This document shows, in pieces, positions 1-7,315 of a stretch of 64,000 nt of DNA; position 1 is the stretch's first letter, and the number at the start of each line of letters is the position of its first letter. The notes under the pieces are model-generated. The model worked only from the letters and a program-made list of their open reading frames with translations, had not been told where the DNA came from and ran no database searches. The DNA is from Deltaproteobacteria bacterium (GTDB taxonomy: Bacteria > Desulfobacterota > Binatia > UBA12015): assembly GCA_016874715.1 (NCBI GenBank), contig VGTK01000002.1, positions 1 through 64,000 on the forward strand. The letters run 5' to 3'. Made by a program: the position numbers and the translations under genes.

Positions 1-3
1 GCC

Positions 4-2247
4 GTGGCGGCGTGCGCGACCGCAGCGTGCGTCACGCCGGTCGCCCTCGCCCTCGTCGTCGCCGTCGGGGCCGTCTGGGGGCGTGGCGCGACCGTCCCGA
101 CGCCCGCGGCGGTGCGCGCGGCGCACCGCCCGTCGGACGTCGAGGTGCTCGACCGCAACGGTGTCCTCGTGCACGAGATGCGGGCCGATGCGGCGCAGCG
201 CTCGCTCGCCTGGGTACCGCTCGGCGCGGTGTCGCCAGCGCTGCGCGACGCGATCGTCGCGGCCGAGGACCGGCGATTCGCGACGCACGGCGGGGTCGAT
301 CCGCTCGCGCTCGCGAGCGCCGCTCGCGAGCGGCTCCGAGGCGCGGCGCTCCGGGGCGCGAGCACGATCACGATGCAGCTCGCGTCGCTCCTCGACCGGC
401 GCGACGGCCGGCGCGAAGCGCGCACGCCGGCGGCGAAGTGGCGGCAGATGCGCCGCGCCTGGGCACTCGAGCGGACCTGGACGAAGGACGAGATCCTCGA
501 GGCGTACCTCAACCTCGTGCCGTTTCGCGGCGAGGTCTCGGGCGTCGGTGCGGCCGCGGGTGTGCTGCTCGGGAAGCGGCCGCACGGGCTCGCTCCGTGG
601 GAGGCGGTCGTGCTCGCGGTGCTGCCGCGCTCGCCGAACGCCGACCTGCCGGCGGTGCGTGCGCGCACCACCCGGCTCGCGGCGCGTCTCGGGCTCCATC
701 TCGAGCCCGCACGGCTCGACGAGGCGACGCAGCTCGCGCTGCGCGCGGACCAGGCACGGCGGCCACGCGTCGCGCTGGCGCCACACCTCGCCCGCAGGCT
801 GCTCGGCACCGCGGCGGGCGAGCCGCCGGCTGCGCGAGGGAGCGCGCGGCGCTCGACTCTCGACGCCGGGCTGCAGCTGGCGGCGGCGCGCCTTCTCGAG
901 GAGCAGCTGCGCGAGCTCGAGAGCCGGAACGTCCGCGACGGCGCCGTGCTGGTGGTCGACAACGCGAGCGGCGACGTGCTCGCGTATGTCGGCGGCCGCG
1001 GCGCCCGCGCGACCGCACGGCACGTCGACGGCGTGCGCGCGCGGCGCCAGGCGGGCTCGACGCTCAAGCCGTTCCTCTACGCGGCGGCGCTCGACGAGCG
1101 ACTGCTCACGGCGGCGTCGCTCCTGCAGGACACGCCGCTCGCCGTACCGCTCGCGGGCGGCGTGTACCAGCCGCGCAACTACGACGAAGGGTTCCGCGGG
1201 CTGGTCAGCGTGCGCAGCGCGCTGGCGTCGTCGCTCAACGTGCCTGCGGTCCGGACGCTCGATCTGCTCTCCCCGGATGCGTTCGTCGCGCGCCTGCGCA
1301 CGCTCGGCTTCGGCCTCGAGCGCAGCGCCGCCTTCTACGGGCCCGCGCTCGCGCTCGGCTCCGCGGAGGTGAGCCTCGAGGAGCTGGTCGCCGCATATCG
1401 AGCGATCGCGAACGGCGGCGTCTGGTCGCCGCTGCGGACGTCGCTCGACGGATCGGCCGCGCCGGCGCTCTCCCCGGGTGCGTCGCCCGGAGCGCGCGTG
1501 TTCTCGCCGGAGGCGGCGTTCGTCGTCGCCGACGTGCTGTCGGACCGCGAGAGCCGCAGCGCGACCTTCGGGCTCGAGAACGCGCTCGCGACGCGCTCGT
1601 GGGCGGCCGTCAAGACCGGCACCAGCAAGGAGATGCGCGACAACTGGTGCGTCGGCTTCTCGCGCCGGCACACCGTCGGGGTGTGGGTGGGCAACGCGAG
1701 CGGCGAGCCGATGCACGACGTGAGCGGGCTCGCCGGCGCGGCACCGGTCTGGCGCGAGCTGATGGGGATCCTCGACGCGGGTGCACCGTCCGAGCCGCCC
1801 GAGGCGCCCGCTGGCCTGGTGCGCGCCGCCGCCGCGTTCGCGCGCGAGGCGGAGGTGCTGCGCGACGAGTGGTTCCTGCACGGCACGGAGCCGGGGGTGG
1901 TGGCGGCGTCGCTCGCGCCGCAGCGGCCGCGCATCGCGAGCCCGCAGCAGGGATCGATCCTGGCGATCGATCCCGACATCCCGCGCGACCTGCAGCGTCT
2001 GGCGCTCGAGGCGCACGGCGTCGGGCACGGCAGTCCGCCGGCCTCCTGGCGGCTGGACGATTCGGCCCTCGGGTCCGCGGTGGGCATCCGGCTGTGGCCT
2101 CTGATCCCCGGCCGACACCGCCTTCTCCTGGTCGCAGAGGACGGGCGCGTGCTCGACGCGGTCGCCTTCGAGGTCCGCGGCGGCCGCGGCGCTGCGCCGG
2201 CCGCCACCGACGGCGTGCCGCCAGCCCATGTCGGGGGCGGGGGGTAA
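4..2247 (+). CDS. pbpC: Penicillin-binding protein 1C (bifunctional peptidoglycan glycosyltransferase/transpeptidase), 5' end probably cut by window edge
   Basis: Periplasmic class A penicillin-binding protein that polymerises glycan strands and cross-links stem peptides. The GT51 domain lies at about residues 60-230, with the catalytic-Glu motif AAEDRRF (about 86), RGASTITMQL (about 117) and KWRQMRRAWALE. The transpeptidase has SxxK as STLK at 352-355, an SLN motif (SSLNVPA) and KTGTS at about 537. A C-terminal BiPBP_C-type beta domain occupies about 645-735, as expected for PBP1C rather than PBP1A/1B. The 747-residue frame opens with GTG at base 4 straight into a hydrophobic anchor, without the usual short basic N-terminus, so the true start is probably upstream of the window. 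In many bacteria pbpC follows an alpha-2-macroglobulin gene, which cannot be checked here. Confidence 0.95.
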   Translation: MAACATAACVTPVALALVVAVGAVWGRGATVPTPAAVRAAHRPSDVEVLDRNGVLVHEMRADAAQRSLAWVPLGAVSPALRDAIVAAEDRRFATHGGVDPLALASAARERLRGAALRGASTITMQLASLLDRRDGRREARTPAAKWRQMRRAWALERTWTKDEILEAYLNLVPFRGEVSGVGAAAGVLLGKRPHGLAPWEAVVLAVLPRSPNADLPAVRARTTRLAARLGLHLEPARLDEATQLALRADQARRPRVALAPHLARRLLGTAAGEPPAARGSARRSTLDAGLQLAAARLLEEQLRELESRNVRDGAVLVVDNASGDVLAYVGGRGARATARHVDGVRARRQAGSTLKPFLYAAALDERLLTAASLLQDTPLAVPLAGGVYQPRNYDEGFRGLVSVRSALASSLNVPAVRTLDLLSPDAFVARLRTLGFGLERSAAFYGPALALGSAEVSLEELVAAYRAIANGGVWSPLRTSLDGSAAPALSPGASPGARVFSPEAAFVVADVLSDRESRSATFGLENALATRSWAAVKTGTSKEMRDNWCVGFSRRHTVGVWVGNASGEPMHDVSGLAGAAPVWRELMGILDAGAPSEPPEAPAGLVRAAAAFAREAEVLRDEWFLHGTEPGVVAASLAPQRPRIASPQQGSILAIDPDIPRDLQRLALEAHGVGHGSPPASWRLDDSALGSAVGIRLWPLIPGRHRLLLVAEDGRVLDAVAFEVRGGRGAAPAATDGVPPAHVGGGG

Positions 2248-2379
2248 CGGCTCGTCGGGTACACCTCGCCGGAGACAGTGCTTGATTCGGAGCCGTCCAC
2301 CGGCGTATCGGGGGCAGGCCGGGATTCGCGGACCGGTCGTGGCGGACGAGCCGAAACCAGCGACGAGGGGTGCCATTCG

Positions 2380-2625
<246 letters not shown>

Positions 2626-2663
2626 GGCGCCCGGTCGCGGGAGCGCCACGGCCGGCCGCGCGC

Positions 2664-3206
2664 ATGCAGGCGCGGCACCGCGTGTTGCTCCTCGCGACGC
2701 TCGCCGGCGTGGCGCTGGTGGGGGCACGCCTCGCGGGCCTCGACCAGACGACGACGCCCGGTCAGCTGCGTGCGCTGCTGCCAGCGACTGGCGTGGGCGG
2801 CATCCTGATGTTCGTGCTCGTCTTCAGCGCGGGGCTGCTCGCGCAGCTGCCGGGGCTGCTGTTCGTCGCCATCGCCGTGCTGGCGTACGGCAGGACGTGG
2901 GGTGCCCTGGTCGCGCTCGGCGGTGCCGTCGTCGCCGTCTCGGTGAGCTTCGTCGTCGTGCGTCACGTCGGAGGCAGCGCCCTCGCGGAGATCGACAGCC
3001 CGCTGCTGCGCAGGCTCCTGTCGCAGCTCGATACGCGCCCGCTGCGCAGCGTGATCCTGCTGCGCGTGGTCTTCGGGGTCGCCCCGTTCCTCAACTACGC
3101 GCTCGCGCTCTCGTCGCTGGGCTTCCGCGACTACCTGATCGGGTCGATCATCGGAATGGCGGCGCCGATCACCGTCGCCGCGGTCCTGGTGGACGTGGCA
3201 CTGTGA
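2664..3206 (+). CDS. TVP38/TMEM64 (VTT/SNARE-associated) family membrane protein
   Basis: Integral membrane protein of 180 residues if started at the ATG at 2664, followed at once by a hydrophobic N-terminal segment (HRVLLLATLAGVALVGA). At least four further hydrophobic stretches follow, including LMFVLVFSAGLLAQLPGLLF and the segment after VRHVGG. The pattern of a re-entrant pair around a G-rich central loop, an LLRVVFGVAPFLNYALALS motif and a final hairpin resembles the VTT domain of DedA/TVP38 proteins, which have been linked to lipid and bicarbonate transport. A TTG at 2622, overlapping the preceding stop, is an alternative start. Substrate unknown. Confidence 0.7.
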   Translation: MQARHRVLLLATLAGVALVGARLAGLDQTTTPGQLRALLPATGVGGILMFVLVFSAGLLAQLPGLLFVAIAVLAYGRTWGALVALGGAVVAVSVSFVVVRHVGGSALAEIDSPLLRRLLSQLDTRPLRSVILLRVVFGVAPFLNYALALSSLGFRDYLIGSIIGMAAPITVAAVLVDVAL

Positions 3207-3216
3207 CGTCCGTCCC

Positions 3217-3701
3217 GGCTTCGCGCGCATGGCGGCGGTTTTGGCGGCGCGGAGCGGCCTCGCCTGCCATCTCGTGCTGTCGGGCCGTGCGCCCGGGCGC
3301 GACAGCGGCAACCTGATTCTCGACCGCCTGTTCGGCGCGATCGTGGAGTTCGCGGCTCGTCGCCAGGCTCGCGGCCGCGACCGCAACGCTCGCGGGGCGA
3401 CCGGCGCCCGGCCAACCTGCCGATGGTGGTCGACCATGCGGGGCCGGGCTGTGCGGCGATCAGCGACCAGGCGCGTGCTGCGGTCCGCCTCGCGGCGCGC
3501 ACCGAGGCCCCGGTGCTCGATCCGGTGCACACCGGCAAGGCGACGGCGGGACGCATCGCCGCGGCGCGCGAGCACCGCATCGGCGGCACCGTGGTGTTCT
3601 GGGACACCGGCGGCTCGCCCGCGCCGTTCGCCGACGAGTTTCGCGCGTTCCAGGGCGGCGCATTAGCGACGCGCGGCCGAGCCCCGCGTCTGCTCGCGTA
3701 A
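3217..3701 (+). pseudogene. Decayed D-cysteine desulfhydrase / ACC deaminase family gene (PLP enzyme relic)
   Basis: Two out-of-frame pieces match one PLP-dependent enzyme family. The piece at about 3217-3351 reads ARMAAVLAARSGLACHLVLSG and GNLILDRLFGA, the region just after the catalytic Lys and SNHxR motifs of D-cysteine desulfhydrases. The piece at about 3405-3701, in another frame, reads VVDHAGPG...ARTEAPVLDPVHTGKA and TVVFWDTGGSPAPFAD, the family's C-terminal signature (LDPVYTGKA ... HTGGxPA). The N-terminal ~75 codons with the PLP lysine and most of the central part are missing, and the frame changes between the pieces. It cannot make an active enzyme. Its tail overlaps the end of the convergent EI24 gene by 39 bp. 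Confidence 0.85.
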
Positions 3702-4505
3702 CGTCGCGAGCGTCGCGCCGGCGACGCCGAGCGGCAGCAGGAACGGTGCGACGAAGAAGGGCAGGGCAAGGCCCGCCCAGAGCGAGAAGCCCTGTCGCAC
3801 GCGGCGGAAGCGCTCGCGCACCGGCAGGCCCTTGCGCGCGATCGTCACGTCGCAGAGCGTGAGGGCGAGCAGCCAGAGGCCGCCGAGCGCCGAGAGCGGC
3901 GCGGTCACTGCTGCCAGGGAAAGCAGCAGGAAGAAGAGGCCCAGCGCTGCCTGGATCACGGCGAGGCCGGCCGCCTGGAACACCGGCTTGACGGTCGTCT
4001 GCCACAGCTGACGCGCCGACAGCGGCGTGCGATCGGGCTGGCCGAGCACGACGCTCTCCACCGCCTGCGAGAGCCACTCGAGGAAAGGCGCGTTCACCAC
4101 CTGTGCGACCACGACGGTGGTGACCAGGGCGAGCCCGAAGCCGAGCAGCACGCCGAGCGCCTCGGCGGCCACGGTGACCGCGCGGCGCAGCCAGTCGAGC
4201 CCCCACGGCCACGTCTGTGCGAACTCCGGGCGCGCGACGTCGCGGTACTCCCAGACCAGCCAGCCCAGCCCCGCGAAGATCAGCACGCTGATCGCGAGCG
4301 GCAGGGCGACCAGGACGAGGAGGCGCGGCGTTCGCAGCGTCAGGCGCGCACCGCGCAGCGCCAGCCGGACACCCGTCGTGAACTCGGCCACACCGGAGTC
4401 CGGCGGCAGGGGCTCGAGCAGCTCCGGCCGCGCGATGCGCCCCGAGCACCGCGTGCAGGAGGCCTCGTGGATCGGGCTCGCGCAGATCCCGCAGCGCGCC
4501 GTCAT
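3663..4505 (-). CDS. Zinc-ribbon plus EI24 (CysZ-like) multipass membrane protein
   Basis: A 280-residue protein starting MTARCGICASPIHEASCTRC. Two CxxC knuckles (residues 5-8 and 16-19) form a small zinc ribbon on the cytoplasmic side. The rest is an EI24-type membrane domain with hydrophobic segments near 60-85, 115-138, 175-215 and 240-265; it contains the family-like NAPFLEWLSQAVE and VTIARKGLPVRERF stretches. EI24 proteins include CysZ, a sulfate transporter, but many bacterial members are uncharacterised, so the transported substrate is not assigned. The ribbon in front of the domain is unusual compared with CysZ. Longer upstream starts exist but extend into low-complexity sequence. Confidence 0.75.
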   Translation of the reverse strand: MTARCGICASPIHEASCTRCSGRIARPELLEPLPPDSGVAEFTTGVRLALRGARLTLRTPRLLVLVALPLAISVLIFAGLGWLVWEYRDVARPEFAQTWPWGLDWLRRAVTVAAEALGVLLGFGLALVTTVVVAQVVNAPFLEWLSQAVESVVLGQPDRTPLSARQLWQTTVKPVFQAAGLAVIQAALGLFFLLLSLAAVTAPLSALGGLWLLALTLCDVTIARKGLPVRERFRRVRQGFSLWAGLALPFFVAPFLLPLGVAGATLATLREQTRGSAARR

Positions 4506-4949
4506 CGGGTTCGGGGCCGTCGGGTGCCGAGCTGCCCCCGCTCCGTTCGGGCGCGCGAGGGCGCATCGGCCATGGCCTCCGCCGTGCGCGCGGCGGGTGA
4601 GTGTTGCACATGCTGGGACAGGACCGGTGAATCGTGGTGTCGCACTGCAGGATCGTGCTGCCCTTCCATCGGGAACTCCGCCAAACTTCGTGACTGACAG
4701 CAGGCGCGCCCGCGCCTGTCGATCCGCCGATGGTAGCTCTCCGGCCCGCGGAGGGAAGCCAGCGTCCGGGACGGAAGCCCTCGCGTCCCTCGCCGGTCGT
4801 CGCGAGTCCCGTGTCCCTTCGCCTCGCCCCAACCGCGGTCCGCCGTCTCCGTGGTTCTCCGAGAGTCAAAAATTCGCCCGACCCACGAATTCGTGCGCTG
4901 CGCGTTTTCGGGCCTGCCAAGTCAGGCCCCCTGCGAAAAGAACACCGTC
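4506..4949. other. Intergenic region between divergent genes, with palindrome and hairpin before the thioester gene
   Basis: No convincing gene here; the open frames lack family-like sequence. Toward the right end a more AT-rich patch holds a 12-bp palindrome CACGAATTCGTG at 4884-4895 and a 7-bp stem (GGGCCTG/CAGGCCC, arms 4910-4916 and 4923-4929). This stem lies directly before a GAAAAGAA-type ribosome binding stretch for the ATG at 4950. These could be an operator and a translational control hairpin, but that is inference. Confidence 0.35.
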
Positions 4950-6730
4950 ATGAAAATGCAAAAGTCCGTACTGACGAACGCACTGGCAGCCGCGCTGCTC
5001 GGCATCGGGTCGACCGCCGCGTTCGCCGCGACGGCGACCTTCACGAGCCTCGGCAACGGGCGCTCGGTGAGCGGCTTGCAGAACGGTGGTCCCCGCAGCC
5101 TCGGCTACGCGGGGACGTTCAACATCCAGATCGACGCCGTCCCGCCGACGCGCCAGGCGTACTGCGTCGACATCAACAACCCGATCGCGCCGGGCGACAC
5201 GGTGCCGCAGGCTCCGGTCGACTATCCGGGGCAGTGCTGTTCATCCTGAACAACGCCTTCCCGCAGCCGAACACGATCGGTGCGCCGCTGCCGGCGGCGG
5301 CCGACGAGGCGGCGGCGGTGCAGTGCGCGATCTGGAACTATACGGACAAGATGGTGTGCGACACGCCGAGCAACGTGGGCGCGCCGGCGGCCGAGATCGT
5401 CGCCGCGGCCGACGCCGCCGGGCCGCAGTCGCTCGGCGTCGTACCGCAGAGCTTCGATATGTCACCGTCGTCGGCGACGAACTTCCTGCCCGGCGACACG
5501 AGCCACACCGTGACGGCCACGCTGCTCGACGGGAACGGTGCCGCGCTCGCGGGATTCTCGATCACCCTGCAGGTGATGAGCGGCCCGGGCAGCGGCAACA
5601 CGACCAGCGGCCCATCGCCGGCGCAGGCCCTGACGTACTCGAACGCGACCGCCGGGAACGACACGATCAAGGCGACCACCACCTGCAGCGTTCCGACGGG
5701 ACAGAAGTTCAAGGCTGCCGGCAAGCAGGGCATCGTGCTCGCCGGTGCACCGACGACCGGCACGGTCACCGGGTCCGCGACCAAGTCGTGGGTCACCCCG
5801 CAGTGCGGCAACGGTGTCGTCGAGGGCGGCGAGCAGTGCGACGACGGCAACCAGAACAACAACGACGCCTGCACCAACGCGTGCCTGAACAAGCGCTGCG
5901 GTGACGGTTACGTGCAGTCGCCCGAGCGGTGCGACGACGGCAACACGGTGAACAACGACGGCTGCACGAACGCGTGCACGTCGCCCGCGTGCGGTGACGG
6001 TATCGTGCAGACCGGCGAGCAATGCGACGACGGCAACCAGGTGGACACCGACGGCTGCAGCAACGCCTGCCAGCTGCCGCACTGCGGCGACGGCGTGATC
6101 AACCAGCTCTCCGAGCAGTGTGACGACGGCAACAATCTGGCGGGCGACGGCTGCAGCCCGTCCTGCCAGCTGAGCGAGATCTGCACCGATCAGCAGGACA
6201 ACGACAACGACGGCCGTGTCGACTGCGACGACACCGACTGCGGGTGCCTCATCACGGTCAGCGCCTGCGGGCATCCGTGTCCGGCGCGCATCTCGTTCAA
6301 GCCGGGGGCGCCCGACCGCCTGCAGTTCCAGGTGAACGTCACCCCGAGGCAGGCGATCGACCGGTCAACGTCAACGTCGGCATCGCCCTGACCAACGCGA
6401 ACGGCGTCGTGTACGTAGCCCAGCTCTTCCCGGGTGACCTGAAGCGGCAGGGCAAGCTGTGGATGTTCCGTGACCCGAGCGCCGTGAAGGGCGCAGGCAT
6501 CCGCCACGGCCTGCAGGTGGTCCGCGTCCGCACGAAGGACCACGTGCCCTACCGGTTCGACGTGAAGGCCAACAGCGACCTGCTGCAGCAGCTCGCGACG
6601 CTACCGGAGCTGACGATCCAGCTCGTCGTCGGCAGCGACGCCTTCCAGCAGACCGCGACCTGGGATCAGCTCAGGAACGGCTGCAAGGTGAACCTCCAGC
6701 AGTCGGAGCCGTACCGGCGCCGGAAGGGAA
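4950..6730 (+). pseudogene. Secreted thioester-domain (TQXA-like) protein with DUF4215-type Cys repeats; two apparent frameshifts
   Basis: Reads as one protein only if two single missing bases are restored, near 5234 (PGQ|VLFILNN) and near 6358 (AID|PVNVNVG). Order: signal peptide of 26 residues (MKMQKSVLTN...AAFA), then a thioester-type domain with Cys72 in AYCVDINNP and Gln in AVQCAIWNYTD (5321-5323), the pair that forms an internal Cys-Gln thioester in TQXA/TED adhesins. An Ig-like stretch follows (about 5455-5800), then four CGDG-CDDGN cysteine repeats (about 5804-6180), a DNDxDGxxDCDDTDC calcium-like motif and a C-terminal beta domain ending RNGCKVNL. No stop codon appears before the terminator at 6731 in the last frame. 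Either a recently inactivated gene or assembly error at homopolymers. Confidence 0.75.
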
Positions 6731-6766
6731 GGGTGCGGCCGCTCGGGAGCGGTCGCACCCTTTCTT
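6731..6766 (+). terminator. Rho-independent terminator after the thioester-domain gene
   Basis: A 13-bp stem (GGGTGCGGCCGCT at 6731-6743 with AGCGGTCGCACCC at 6748-6760, one G-T pair), a 4-base loop CGGG and a TTTCTT tail. It lies inside the last open frame of the thioester gene, which argues that the true stop codon has been lost or mis-sequenced just upstream. Confidence 0.8.
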
Positions 6767-6784
6767 CGTTCGTGGCTCGCTCCG

Positions 6785-6862
6785 CCGGCCTTCGGGCCGG
6801 AACGACCCCGTCGGGCGGGGTGAGACCTCGCCGAGCCGCCTTCGCGAAGGGCGTGGCGGCTC
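6785..6862. repeat. Cluster of three short GC-rich hairpins
   Basis: Three perfect inverted repeats in a row: CCGGCC-TTCG-GGCCGG (6785-6800, a UUCG-type tetraloop), CCCCG/CGGGG (6806-6820), and GAGCCGCC/GGCGGCTC (6833-6840 and 6855-6862) enclosing the palindrome TTCGCGAA. They fill the gap between two convergent genes. They could act as extra terminators for either strand or be a mobile palindromic unit; no T tract follows. Confidence 0.5.
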
Positions 6863-6900
6863 GTGCGCGGCCGAACGGGGGACCGGCGTCCCCCGCGCGT

Positions 6901-7125
6901 TCATTCGTCCTCGCCCGGCTTCGTCGTCATCAGCTGCCGCAGGGCATCGCTGGCCGACAGGTCGAGGTTCTCGTTGAACTCGAGGTCGAAGGCCTCGGGG
7001 TTGGCCCCGCGCTCCTCGGCGCGGCGCGCACGATGGTCTTCGAGGCGGTCCTGCTTCGCCTTCTTCTTCTCCTGGCGAGCCAGTTCTTTCTGTCGCTTCT
7101 GGAAGGTGGGTTTCGCTCTCCGCAC
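6901..7125 (-). CDS. Small highly charged conserved-type protein (74 aa), unknown function
   Basis: Start taken at GTG 7125 (VRRAKPTFQKRQKELARQ...), with an AAAGGA ribosome binding stretch about 7 bases upstream; the frame is open further back but that part is low-complexity. The N-terminal half is strongly basic (RAKPTFQKRQKELARQEKKK) and probably helical. The second half is acidic (NPEAFDLEFNENLDLSASDA) and ends KPGEDE. No membrane segment or known catalytic motif. Basic KPTFQKRQKE-type small proteins occur in several Proteobacteria, from memory; a nucleic-acid or ribosome association would be a guess. Confidence 0.65.
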   Translation of the reverse strand: MRRAKPTFQKRQKELARQEKKKAKQDRLEDHRARRAEERGANPEAFDLEFNENLDLSASDALRQLMTTKPGEDE

Positions 7126-7315
7126 ACGTCGTCCTTTGCTCGTGTCCGCGGGTCTTTCTCGGCAGGCCCCCGCAGTCTGGCCGTATGCTGCATCTTTCCC
7201 TAGCACGGTCCCGCGGTGGTTGCCGCCGGCCGATTGACTGCGTCGAGCCGCACCGGCAGCGTGCCGGGGCGCGTGCGGCGAGCGGTCCGACGGGCGGGCG
7301 CCACGAGGGATCCCC

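Noticed and set aside
3229-3666. 145-codon independent gene
   Set aside because: Only its first ~40 codons look like protein (desulfhydrase family); the rest is Arg/Ser/Ala frame-shadow sequence, so it is part of a pseudogene.
4467-4697. 76-codon Cys-containing ORF
   Set aside because: Overlaps the start of the EI24 gene on the other strand, and has no ribosome binding site or family pattern.
6244-7203. Separate 319-codon gene
   Set aside because: Its middle continues the thioester protein after a frameshift, and its last ~150 codons run through a terminator and antisense to another gene.
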